DNA of 42,648 nt, taken from assembly GCA_035294325.1 (NCBI GenBank), contig DATGLE010000247.1, positions 1 through 42,648 of the forward strand, written 5' to 3'. Shown piece after piece: positions 9,417 through 19,620 of this stretch. The translations under genes were made by a program, and so were the position numbers. This stretch comes from DATGLE01 sp035294325. GTDB lineage: Bacteria; Chloroflexota; Ktedonobacteria; Ktedonobacterales; Ktedonobacteraceae. The notes under the pieces were generated by a model, which was not told where the DNA came from, ran no database searches, and saw only the letters and a program-made list of their open reading frames with translations. Within the stretch, counting starts at the first letter, position 1. Each line of letters opens with the position of its first letter.

Positions 9417-10217
9417 TTATAGATTATACAATTTGCCTGTCTGCATCATACCAACGAGCACGTTTAGAAGGCTGTAGAGCGAGTCGGCTGCACCATCGGC
9501 GCAGCGCTTACGGGCCTTGAGGCGCGTACTCGTTTTCGCCCCCGCCTGATTCTCCGTTTTACCGATCACCAGAGGATGCTGCTCATCGTCGCCCCAGGAA
9601 ACGCCCGGTTGTGTGCGTATCGCCACCTCCGCAGCGTAGTCGCCGCAGGCAATAAGCGTGGCGGGTGTGAAGACGCGAAAGCGCCAGTCCCCCTCCTGCC
9701 CGGCCATTATCAAGAAGTCGTCCACCTGTTTGATGCTCTCGAAGGATCCGTCAAGTGTCAGACCAAACGCCTCCTGCATTGCTTCCATCAAAATGCTCAT
9801 ATTATAGGCAGAGATGCTGTTCTGATCGTCGTGGTGCCTGCGCGGATCACCGCGATCTACACGCTGCTCAAGCCGCTCCTGAAGCATACGATAGCGCGGA
9901 TCAATGTCCCAACTCGCCGGGAAAACCAGCGTCCAACCATCCGTCTCACGGCTGAAACCTGCGGCTTCTAAAGCAGCTTCGTGGGCCGGACTCAGGGCAT
10001 CCTCATGCCTGTGTATCACCTTCAAGAATACCTGCGCAGGTAAACCTTCATCATAGAGATCCTCGCTGGTTACACAGGTCCACCTGGCGTCACGAAGCGC
10101 CTCATCGAGGGCGCTGGCAAAAGCTTTCGGCTCATCCTGCGCCGGGTCGTAATAGACGCGCACCAGCCCTCTCCGCCTCCCCTCCTTCACAATGAGAGTG
10201 TGCCATGTAAAAGGCAT
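9417..10217 (-). CDS. Hypothetical protein, unknown family
   Basis: This 266-residue soluble protein is not recognised. It starts MPFTWHTLIVKEGRRRG after a good ribosome site (AAGGAG, 5-6 bases). A longer in-frame reading from 10367 runs through a palindromic repeat and is rejected. Visible features: no signal peptide or membrane segment; a SWDIDPRYRMLQERL block; an NSISAYNMSILMEAMQEAFG helix; Asp/Glu-rich first half and a Lys/Arg patch (TSTRLKARKRC) near the C-terminus. It stands alone between a family 2 repeat and the molybdoprotein gene. Confidence 0.7.
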   Translation of the reverse strand: MPFTWHTLIVKEGRRRGLVRVYYDPAQDEPKAFASALDEALRDARWTCVTSEDLYDEGLPAQVFLKVIHRHEDALSPAHEAALEAAGFSRETDGWTLVFPASWDIDPRYRMLQERLEQRVDRGDPRRHHDDQNSISAYNMSILMEAMQEAFGLTLDGSFESIKQVDDFLIMAGQEGDWRFRVFTPATLIACGDYAAEVAIRTQPGVSWGDDEQHPLVIGKTENQAGAKTSTRLKARKRCADGAADSLYSLLNVLVGMMQTGKLYNL

Positions 10218-10239
10218 AGGCTTCTCCTTATTTAGCGCG

Positions 10240-10371
10240 ATGTGCATGTCTGGATGCGCCTGCGGCGCATCCGGGGGAAGAGCCTGCGGGCTGCGTGCCT
10301 GGGGCACGCAGCCCGCAGGCTCTTCCCCCGGCGAACCGCTACGCGGTTCGCCGTCGGGAAAACTCACACAC
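10240..10371. repeat. Family 2 three-hairpin element, copy B
   Basis: Three consecutive perfect hairpins with 3-base loops abut one another: 10252-10272 (9 bp arms, loop TGC), 10271-10331 (29 bp arms, loop TGG) and 10330-10352 (10 bp arms, loop TAC). The left end is ATGTGCATGT; the right end (AACTCACACA) is a degenerate inverted copy. It lies just upstream of the 9417-10217 gene, in the 299-base gap after spoVR. Confidence 0.85.
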
Positions 10372-10472
10372 GGCGTTATTTAATTTATAGATACCACCCT
10401 GAGATTTGCAGAGATATCATTTTTTGTCAATCATCTAAAACAGAATGGCTAATTTTATTGTAAAGAAAATGG

Positions 10473-10505
10473 AAAAGGCCCGACCTGTATATGGATCGGG
10501 CCTTT
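10473..10505 (-). terminator. Rho-independent terminator of the spoVR operon
   Basis: Arms AAAGGCCCGA/TCGGGCCTTT enclose a 12-base loop and are followed on the minus strand by TCC and ATTTTC. It begins 12 bases after the spoVR stop. Confidence 0.75.
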
Positions 10506-10516
10506 CGCATCGTATG

Positions 10517-13201
<2,685 letters not shown>

Positions 13202-13363
13202 GCAGGAAACTCCTGACTTACCTCCTCGCATTCAGATGAGCGCGCAGCGCTCCTTGCTATTCTGCCCGGCAATGGCACTGCCGTGCCTGCTGCTGCACAG
13301 TCAGCCGAGCGGAGCAGCTTGCGCCGCACTAGCCGCGTTTCTGAATGGATTAGCAACTCGGAC

Positions 13364-13386
13364 CAGAGGGCTTCTGGTGCCCTCTG
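13364..13386 (-). other. Small hairpin after the yhbH stop
   Basis: CAGAGGGC/GCCCTCTG arms with a 7-base loop lie 6 bases past the yhbH stop, inside the operon. It could be a weak terminator or an mRNA-processing structure that sets spoVR levels. The rest of 13202-13392 shows nothing else. Confidence 0.3.
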
Positions 13387-13392
13387 ATCGCA

Positions 13393-14532
13393 TCACGCGG
13401 GAAGAGGCTCGCGCTGTGCAAAGAATTTGCGCAGCGCTGGATAGACCTCCTTTTTATCCGAGATGGTCACAGCGATAAACTTCTTATCGGTGATCTTGTT
13501 GTAGGCCGACATGAGCGTGCTCGGCGAGCGATAATGGCCCTCGCGAATCTCGCCATAGCCGAAGATGTTGCACAGCTCCATCAGCTTGCCGACAAGCTGC
13601 ACGCAGCGATCATTATCCCACGGCAGGTTATCACCGTCCGAGAAGTGGAAGGGATAGATGTTCCAGTCGTTGGGATTGTAGCGCTCCTTGATGATTTCCA
13701 GCGCGAGTTCATACGCGGAGGAGACCTGCGTGCCGCCGCTCTCTCCCTTGTGGAAGAACTCCTCCTCTGTGACCTCTTTGGCCTCGGTATGATGACTGAT
13801 GAAGACGATCTGCACGTTATTGTATCTGGTGCGCAAGAACCTCACCATCCAGAAGTAGAAACTGCGCGCGATGTACTTCTCGAATTCACCCATTGAGCCG
13901 CTAACGTCCATCATGGCTATCACGACGGCGTTCGATTGATACTTAATTGTCGGCTCCCATACTTTAAAGCGCAAATCCTCAGATTTGATATCCTTAAATT
14001 TGGCCTCGCCTTTCGCGGCATTGCGTTTCATATTTTCCAGGATCGTGCGCTTCTTATCGAGATTGTTGAGCGGGCCTTTCTTACGCACGTCGGTGAAGCG
14101 CACGGCTTCGGTCTGCAACTCCTGCTGGCGCTTTTGCTCCAGATTGGGCAGGGCGAGATCCTCGAAGATCAGGGCGGAGAGTTCTTCCATCGTGATCTCG
14201 GCTTCGTAGTAGTCGTAGCCAGCATCTTTGCCCGCATCGCCCTTCCTGCCCTTGCCGGGGCGCGGCTCCTGCGCAATTACGTCACCGACCTTGCTTTTTC
14301 CGTTGCCCTGGCCTGCATGCTGCTGGCGCCCGGGATCGTAACGGAAACGATACTCGTCCAGCGAGCGAATCGGGACGCGGACCATCTTCTTGCCATCGGA
14401 GAGGATGATGCTCTCTTCGCTGACGATTTCGCCGAGGTTTTTCTTGATCGCCTCGCGGATCTTCTCTTTGTGGCGCTCCTGGTCGATCTGTCCTTTGCGG
14501 TGCAGGGACCAGTCATGCTGGGAGACAGACAT
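13393..14532 (-). CDS. yhbH: YhbH/YeaH family protein (DUF444), von Willebrand A-like
   Basis: The 379-residue protein is the middle member of the PrkA-YhbH-SpoVR module. The N-terminal third is basic and charged (HRKGQIDQERHKEKIREAI). From about residue 200 it shows a vWA-like fold with a complete metal-ion-dependent adhesion site: DVSGSMG and, later, GGTQVSSAYELAL. Members are thought to work with the PrkA kinase in stress or sporulation; the exact role is not established. It has AGAGGAG upstream of the ATG. Unlike its two neighbours it carries no intein. Confidence 0.94.
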   Translation of the reverse strand: MSVSQHDWSLHRKGQIDQERHKEKIREAIKKNLGEIVSEESIILSDGKKMVRVPIRSLDEYRFRYDPGRQQHAGQGNGKSKVGDVIAQEPRPGKGRKGDAGKDAGYDYYEAEITMEELSALIFEDLALPNLEQKRQQELQTEAVRFTDVRKKGPLNNLDKKRTILENMKRNAAKGEAKFKDIKSEDLRFKVWEPTIKYQSNAVVIAMMDVSGSMGEFEKYIARSFYFWMVRFLRTRYNNVQIVFISHHTEAKEVTEEEFFHKGESGGTQVSSAYELALEIIKERYNPNDWNIYPFHFSDGDNLPWDNDRCVQLVGKLMELCNIFGYGEIREGHYRSPSTLMSAYNKITDKKFIAVTISDKKEVYPALRKFFAQREPLPA

Positions 14533-14583
14533 TGCTTGTTCTCCTCTCTTCTATATGAACCCGCCGAGAGAGTGTTTAACGCC

Positions 14584-14685
14584 ATGTGCACGTCTTTCCA
14601 CATCGGAGCGAACCGCGCAGCGGTTCGCTCCGCCCGCAGACTCTACATCAAAAAGTGCGCCACAGGCACTCAAAAACGTGCATAT
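14584..14685. repeat. Family 2 element, copy J (reverse orientation, degenerate)
   Basis: Terminal repeats ATGTGCACGT (14584-14593) and ACGTGCATAT (14676-14685) match as inverted copies in 9 of 10 positions. A perfect hairpin with 12 bp arms (GGAGCGAACCGC) and a GCA loop lies at 14605-14631. Read on the minus strand, it aligns with the element after mutS2 but has lost one arm of the long palindrome. It fills the 156-base gap between prkA and yhbH, so it is transcribed in the operon. Confidence 0.7.
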
Positions 14686-14688
14686 TTA

Positions 14689-17600
14689 TTATCGATTCAA
14701 AAGGCTGCCCGTGTAGCGGAGGATTTCGTTCGCGCATACATGACAGTAGCCATGCTCCGCCATCAGGCGGTCAACCACTTCATTGATCTTGCGCAACTGC
14801 TCTTTATCGGGCGTGCGTGTAGAGGTCGTAATCTTCACCACGTCGCGCAGATCGGCAAACAACTTCTTCTCAATGGCTTCCTTGAGCCGCTCGTGACTGG
14901 TGTAATCGAAGGTCTGGCCCTTGCGCGCCAGCGACGAGATGCGGATCAGGATCTCCTCACGGAAGGAGCGCTTGGCGTTCTCGGTGACGCCAATCTGTTC
15001 CTCTATCGAGCGCATCAGGTGCTCATCCGGGTCCACTTCCTCATCGGTAATGGGATCGCGCAGCCGCGTCTTGTTGCAATACGCCTCGACGTTATCGAGG
15101 TAGTTATTGAGCAGCGTGCGCGCCGACTCCTCATAGGAGTAGACGAAGGCGCGCTGTACCTCTTTCTTCGCGATCTCATCGTACTCTTTACGCGCTTCGC
15201 TGATGAAGTTCAGGTAGCGCTCGCGCTCCTCGCGGGTGATGCTGGTATGCTGATCCAGCCCGTCGCGGAGTGCGCGCAGAGCGTCAATAGGATTGATGCA
15301 GCTCACGTTCGGCTTGACGAGGGCGTTGGAGAGCCGGTTGATGATGTAGCGCGGTGAGATGCCATCCATGCCTTCGCGCTGCGCCTCTTCCTGCAACTCG
15401 CGCACATCCTTCTGCTTGAAGTCTTCCATATCCTCGCCATCATAGAGTTTGAGCTTCTTCATCAGGCTCATACCGGCCTTCTTGGATGGCTCCAGACGCG
15501 TCAGCACGGCGAAGATGCTGGCGACGCGCAGCGTATAAGGTGCGATATGGACATTCTTGAGTGCGCTCTGCTTGAGCAACTTCTCGTAGATCTTGACCTC
15601 ATCGGAGACGCGCAGGTTGTAGGGCACCTTGACCAGAATGATACGGTCCTGCAATGCCTCCGACTTCTTATTGCCCACGAACGCCTGGTATTCGTGCTCG
15701 TTGGTATGGCTGACGACAACCTCGTCGGCATAGATCATGCTGAAGCGCCCGGTCTTGATGTTCTGCTCCTGGCTCAGTGTGAGCAGCACGTACAGGAACT
15801 TCTCATCAACCTTCAACATTTCCACGAATTCCATTATTCCCCTGTTGGACACGTTCAGCTCGCCATCAAAGCGATATGCTCGCGGATCACTTTCCACGCC
15901 TACTTCGCCGATTGTAGAGAGGTCGATACCGCCAACAAGCTCGCTGATATCCTGGCTGTTATGCTGCACAAAGCCATCGGCAACGAACGAATGTGTGCCG
16001 GGGACCAGCAGATCATAGACCGGCTCGATGCCCGCCGCATTGACTTCTCGCACCGTGAGCCAGAGGTAGTTCTGGCTGACCAGCGTTGCCAGAGCGGAAT
16101 GCGCCAGGGCCGGTTGCTCGGCCAGCACCGTGTGGGCACGATTATAGGACAACTGACGATCTCCAGCAGTAATGCGGGCCGGGTAGCCATCGCCACCATG
16201 TCCATTCAGCAGCGTCGCGCCATGCGGCAGGTGATCGTAATTGGTCTTTTCGCTGCGCGTTTCTCGCAATGGAGAGCTTGCTTTCTGACGCAGCGAAGGG
16301 ATCAGCTCGACCAGATCGAGCACTTGATCGCCGCGCAGCGTCACGTTGTAGTAGCTTTCGCCATTGTCCTCGTGTCGCCATAACGAACTGACCACTCCCA
16401 GGTTGAGCAGCAGTACATGCACCTGGCGCGCAAGCTGGCGCGACTTGCTGGTAAATTTAAAGGTATTTGATCCCTGTGCATTCCCTCTGATCGTCGCGTC
16501 TCCCCAGAAAAGCCCCTCCAGGAAGGCGAGTACGTCGGCCTCACTGCTGGCGAGCACGCAGGCCGGCACGGTTCTGGCATGCGAGCCACAGGCCATGCCC
16601 AGTTCGCCGCGCAACCATGTACTCAGCGCCTTACTGCTGATCGAGACATTGTAGTTATAGGTCTCCGCCTTGCGATGCGACACAGCCACCAGGCCGAAAA
16701 GCTGCTGCGTCAAGTTGACGAAACGCTCGATGAGGTCCTGAGAGCTATTGACAAACCAGGTTTCGTAAGGTGTAACGCTGCCCTCCGCTGTCAGCAGGCC
16801 AAGCCAGTAAGCCAGATCGGGAGTCATCACACGCGGCTGGCGCGGCATTGGATAAAAACTCTCCGGCAGTTTTGCACTTTCGCCGAAGATGCGGCTCCCT
16901 CGCGCCAGCGCGACATAGTTACCGGGCTGGAGATCGCCGATCTTCGTCCACGTCAACTCGCCGCCGGGCAGCAATGTCAGGAGAGGATGATTAGCCGTGC
17001 CACGAATGGTATAGCCTAGATTTGTCTCTACCTCATAGATTGGCTGAAAGCCGCCGCAGTAGAATTTCGTAGCCTTCTCGGGGCCATCGACGCCCAGCAC
17101 AGTCGTTTCATAGGGAACAAACTCATCATCGCGGGGCTTGCGCGGAAGCTGGAGGTAGATATCCTCCATCGTCCGCAATCCCTGATCGGTAAGCACCAGC
17201 GTATCGCCCGTTACGCACTTGGGATCCGAAGGCGTGAAGGTTCCGATACCCACGCGATATTTCTCGCTAAAGGCTATGCGCTTGACCGGCACATCCTCAA
17301 TGCGCCCCTGATACTGGTTATCGAGCATGTAGCGGCAGTGGGGGCAGAGGTCGCCCTCGATATAGAGACCGAATTCGCGCTCGACATCGGCGCGCAATTC
17401 TTGTGGAATCAGGTGGAGCGGTTCCTCGTGCATGGGACAATCTTTAATGGCGTAAACCGCCCCCTCCGGTGTACGCGTATAGGCTTCCAATCCCCGTTTG
17501 AGCAGGTAGACGATAGTAGATTTACCACCGCCGACTGGCCCCATCAAGAGCAGGATGCGCTTACGCACCTCCAGGCGCTGTGCGGCGGAATGGAAGTAGT

Positions 17601-17844
17601 CCACGATCTGCTGCAAGGGTTTCTCGATACCGAAAATTTCCTGGCTAAAGAATTTGTAACGCTGATCTCCGCTGCGGGTGGCTTCAACCCCTGCATCCAT
17701 AAGCATATGATAAATGCGCTCATGCGAAAGTCGGGCCACCTCGGGCCGCTTTGAGGCAATCTCAAAGTATTGCGCGAAGGTGCCCTCCCACATGAGTTCT
17801 CGCTCACGATCTCGATATTCTTCCAACCGCTTCACCAGATCCAT
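14689..17844 (-). CDS. prkA: PrkA family serine protein kinase with an in-frame intein
   Basis: PrkA (E. coli YeaG) is an AAA+-like Ser kinase involved in stress, nitrogen starvation and sporulation. The precursor is 1051 residues; removal of a 420-residue intein (residues 210-629) leaves 631, matching the family (~640). The host shows the Walker A motif GPVGGGKST at residues 102-110 and a C-terminal Cys-containing helix (HGYCHVCANEILRYTG). The intein sits between GTFTPSDPK and SQDISELVGG, a conserved stretch of the ATPase core, so the unspliced protein should be inactive. The start MDLVKRLEEYRDRERELMWE is preceded by GAGAGGG; a longer frame from 18069 has no family match. First gene of the prkA-yhbH-spoVR operon. 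Confidence 0.95.
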   Translation of the reverse strand: MDLVKRLEEYRDRERELMWEGTFAQYFEIASKRPEVARLSHERIYHMLMDAGVEATRSGDQRYKFFSQEIFGIEKPLQQIVDYFHSAAQRLEVRKRILLLMGPVGGGKSTIVYLLKRGLEAYTRTPEGAVYAIKDCPMHEEPLHLIPQELRADVEREFGLYIEGDLCPHCRYMLDNQYQGRIEDVPVKRIAFSEKYRVGIGTFTPSDPKCVTGDTLVLTDQGLRTMEDIYLQLPRKPRDDEFVPYETTVLGVDGPEKATKFYCGGFQPIYEVETNLGYTIRGTANHPLLTLLPGGELTWTKIGDLQPGNYVALARGSRIFGESAKLPESFYPMPRQPRVMTPDLAYWLGLLTAEGSVTPYETWFVNSSQDLIERFVNLTQQLFGLVAVSHRKAETYNYNVSISSKALSTWLRGELGMACGSHARTVPACVLASSEADVLAFLEGLFWGDATIRGNAQGSNTFKFTSKSRQLARQVHVLLLNLGVVSSLWRHEDNGESYYNVTLRGDQVLDLVELIPSLRQKASSPLRETRSEKTNYDHLPHGATLLNGHGGDGYPARITAGDRQLSYNRAHTVLAEQPALAHSALATLVSQNYLWLTVREVNAAGIEPVYDLLVPGTHSFVADGFVQHNSQDISELVGGIDLSTIGEVGVESDPRAYRFDGELNVSNRGIMEFVEMLKVDEKFLYVLLTLSQEQNIKTGRFSMIYADEVVVSHTNEHEYQAFVGNKKSEALQDRIILVKVPYNLRVSDEVKIYEKLLKQSALKNVHIAPYTLRVASIFAVLTRLEPSKKAGMSLMKKLKLYDGEDMEDFKQKDVRELQEEAQREGMDGISPRYIINRLSNALVKPNVSCINPIDALRALRDGLDQHTSITREERERYLNFISEARKEYDEIAKKEVQRAFVYSYEESARTLLNNYLDNVEAYCNKTRLRDPITDEEVDPDEHLMRSIEEQIGVTENAKRSFREEILIRISSLARKGQTFDYTSHERLKEAIEKKLFADLRDVVKITTSTRTPDKEQLRKINEVVDRLMAEHGYCHVCANEILRYTGSLLNR
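15958..17217 (-). other. PrkA intein (420 aa) with LAGLIDADG endonuclease domain
   Basis: It starts with Cys (CVTGDTLVLTDQGLRTMEDI, block A), has a block B at GTANHPLLT (intein residues 73-81), LAGLIDADG-type motifs at ~137-147 (WLGLLTAEGS) and ~232-241 (LEGLFWGDA) with acidic residues kept, and ends VPGTHSFVADGFVQHN before Ser+1. All splice-junction residues are intact. It differs clearly from the SpoVR intein, has no LacI-type domain, and has a different insertion site, so it looks like an independent acquisition. Confidence 0.93.
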
Positions 17845-17880
17845 CGTTTCACCCTCTCTCTGTTGTATAACCCGGTGGTG

Positions 17881-17889
17881 TGTGGATAA
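17881..17889 (-). promoter_or_regulatory. Perfect DnaA-box 9-mer upstream of prkA
   Basis: TGTGGATAA is the exact reverse complement of the consensus TTATCCACA, 37 bases before the prkA start. By chance about 0.3 exact matches are expected in a window of this size, so a single site is weak evidence. Confidence 0.25.
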
Positions 17890-18022
17890 CCGCGTTTCAT
17901 CGATGGGTGCCTCCTGAGGTCTCCTTGCACCACTCGTCTGATCGATACTACACCTGTCAGTCGGGAAAACGCACTTCCTGGCCGGATCAAATGGGAAAGA
18001 GTATATGTAGAGAAGCGTTTCT

Positions 18023-18051
18023 ACAATACCCCTCCAATTATCCCCGAACAA
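18023..18051 (-). promoter_or_regulatory. prkA: Possible proximal prkA promoter
   Basis: On the minus strand TTGTTC (18051-18046), a 17 bp spacer and TATTGT (18028-18023). Both boxes are poor (3/6 and 4/6 matches). It would start transcription after the terminator-like hairpin at 18069-18117. Confidence 0.25.
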
Positions 18052-18068
18052 GAAGTTGCATAAGACCA

Positions 18069-18117
18069 AAAGGGCCGGTTTCTTGCTCGACGATCAACGA
18101 GAGAGAACCAGCCCTTT
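18069..18117 (-). terminator. Terminator-like hairpin in the prkA upstream region
   Basis: Arms AAAGGGC(T)GGTT / AACC(G)GCCCTTT with one mismatch and a large loop, followed by T on the minus strand. It lies about 225 bases before prkA and about 270 bases after the strong promoter at 18396-18424. It may end a short upstream transcript or act as an attenuator for the prkA operon. Confidence 0.5.
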
Positions 18118-18291
18118 CCTACGTTGCGGAAGATATTTCGATTGAGTTGTGCTTTTGTTTTCCTTACGGCCCTCATACAGAATACGCTGGAATGATGCTA
18201 AAAGATGCATCTTGCCTATGCTCCAGCAAGCTTTTAATCTGCGCCTTCTCATTCCATGCTCAGGGTAAGAAATGACAACCAGGCGATCCAA
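18094..18291 (-). CDS. Candidate small basic protein (65 aa, TTG start)
   Basis: A TTG codon lies 6 bases after a GAGGAGG ribosome site and opens a 65-codon frame, MDRLVVISYPEHGMRRRR onward, with very basic composition and a helix-like HLLASFQRILYEG. It is preceded by an extended -10 promoter at 18396-18424 and its stop falls in the loop of the hairpin at 18069-18117. No family is recognised. The region could instead be an untranslated leader or small RNA. Confidence 0.35.
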   Translation of the reverse strand: MDRLVVISYPEHGMRRRRLKACWSIGKMHLLASFQRILYEGRKENKSTTQSKYLPQRRKGLVLSR

Positions 18292-18395
18292 TGCACCCCT
18301 CCTCAAAGAAACACTGCCGGTAACGTCACTCCTCCTAATCCGATGGGCGTTGAAACCTGTTCCAGAAAATGCTATAGCTTCGGAACTATAAGCTC

Positions 18396-18424
18396 ATTAT
18401 AGCATACTTTTTCTCGCTACACAA
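18396..18424 (-). promoter_or_regulatory. Extended -10 promoter upstream of the prkA region
   Basis: On the minus strand TTGTGT (18424-18419), 17 bp spacer, TATAAT (18401-18396), with TGC directly before the -10. The -35 box overlaps the stop codon of the SAM hydrolase gene. A start near 18388 would give a ~545-base leader before prkA, which contains the candidate small ORF and the hairpin at 18069-18117. Confidence 0.6.
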
Positions 18425-19265
18425 TTCTTTGAGGATCAATGATCAGAGTCAGGGCAGCGTTATAGCCAACGCCGAGCAGCCGGGCTGCATTACCATTGCG
18501 CAGCGCCACTCCCACATACCCGGAGCTATCGCCATAGATGAAAGGCTGCGTTTCATCGCCGCTCTCGCTGCCGTCGGGGCCTTCTGAGAAGAAACGGCGT
18601 CTTTCCGCGATTGTGATCTGCCGCTCAGGAAACGTCAGCCGGACGCTCGGGCTGCTGAACAGGTCGGGCACCATGCTCAACGGTATGCCGGTGATGAGGT
18701 TGCCGAAGTTATCAACGTGGACGATACGTGCCTCGATGCGCGCGCCCTCACGCCTGGCAAGCTCCAGATCGATGCGCCGCAACGTCGCCGGATCAACGCG
18801 CGGCCCCAGTTCGGCCAGCGCCGTTCCCCGCGCGATGTGCGCACCCACCGGAGTGAAGATATCGCGCCCGTGAAAGGTAGAGCTGACCTGACGCAAATGG
18901 TAGTTGGGATTCGAGGCTACCACGACCTCATGCACCGGCTGCTGCGCGAGCACGTAGCTAAACAGTCCATTATCGGGGCCGACAAAGTACCAGTCCCCGG
19001 CATGCACAGCGACGGCGCGCCGCGTACTGCCCACCCCGGGATCAACCACGCAGATATAGACCGTGCCCTTTGGGAAGTAGCGGTACGCAGTCGCCAGGAT
19101 CCAGGCGGCGGAGGCCACATTTTGCGGCGCGATATCGTGGGTGATATCGACGATCTGAGCATCAGGGGTGATTCCCAGCGCCACCCCCTTCATGACGCCG
19201 ACATCCCCATCCCCGGTACCAAAGTCGGTCATGAACGCAATGACAGGGCGAAAAGATTGACTCAT
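18417..19265 (-). CDS. SAM hydrolase / SAM hydroxide adenosyltransferase (DUF62)
   Basis: Members of this fold, relatives of fluorinase and chlorinase, hydrolyse S-adenosylmethionine to adenosine and methionine. The 282-residue protein has the usual blocks: MTDFGTGDGDVGVMKGVA at the N-terminus, VDITHDI, YICVVDPGVGSTRRA, FVGPDNGLFSYV, FHGRDIFTPVGAH, and VHVDNFGNLITG opening the C-terminal domain. The halogenase-specific insertion is absent as far as can be judged, so hydrolase is the better call. AAGGAG precedes the ATG. It is apparently a single-gene unit. Confidence 0.92.
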   Translation of the reverse strand: MSQSFRPVIAFMTDFGTGDGDVGVMKGVALGITPDAQIVDITHDIAPQNVASAAWILATAYRYFPKGTVYICVVDPGVGSTRRAVAVHAGDWYFVGPDNGLFSYVLAQQPVHEVVVASNPNYHLRQVSSTFHGRDIFTPVGAHIARGTALAELGPRVDPATLRRIDLELARREGARIEARIVHVDNFGNLITGIPLSMVPDLFSSPSVRLTFPERQITIAERRRFFSEGPDGSESGDETQPFIYGDSSGYVGVALRNGNAARLLGVGYNAALTLIIDPQRIV

Positions 19266-19284
19266 CAGTTCTACTCCTTATATT

Positions 19285-19400
19285 TGCTCGCGCCTCGCGC
19301 TCGCCAGAGGTTGAGATGGAGTGTGGCGAAGCCGCATAATAGAGGGATGGCGTGGCTTCTCCGCACGCACACCTGCAAGAGAGAGCGAAGGCGCCGAGAA
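19285..19400. repeat. Degenerate family 1 remnant
   Basis: TGCTCGCGCCTCGCGCTCGCC at 19285-19305 matches the left module of family 1 with small gaps. The following bases keep no long palindrome. It occupies part of the 355-base gap between the divergent genes at 19265 and 19621. Confidence 0.35.
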
Positions 19401-19439
19401 TCAGCCACCTGCTTAATGAGCGCAACTTGTTGTCCCCCT

Positions 19440-19471
19440 ATTATACACATTGACCCGGTACTGTATGTCAA
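19440..19471 (-). promoter_or_regulatory. Possible promoter for the SAM hydrolase gene
   Basis: On the minus strand a perfect TTGACA (19471-19466) and a perfect TATAAT (19445-19440) are separated by 20 bp, longer than optimal. The gene starts about 170 bases further on. Confidence 0.35.
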
Positions 19472-19485
19472 TAGTCACGTTTCCT

Positions 19486-19514
19486 ATGACAATGCTGACA
19501 AACTATGCTATACT
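19486..19514 (+). promoter_or_regulatory. Promoter for the receiver-like protein gene
   Basis: ATGACA (19486-19491), a 17 bp spacer and TATACT (19509-19514) form a good sigma-A type promoter about 100 bases upstream of the ATG at 19621. Confidence 0.55.
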
Positions 19515-19620
19515 ACCGCCTATACTGAGGCTTATAGAGCTACTAACCAGCAAGGCGGCAGGAATGATATGGCCCCTGCAAACTCGATGAGAACGCGTGT
19601 ATAACCGGAGTGATGCGGGT

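Noticed and set aside
10218..10367. N-terminal extension of the 9417-10217 gene
   Set aside because: The added 50 residues are the translated family 2 palindrome; the ATG at 10217 has a good ribosome site.
13936..15357. 473-codon plus-strand frame across yhbH and the prkA 3' end
   Set aside because: It spans two real genes on the other strand and the family 2 repeat between them, with no protein family signal.
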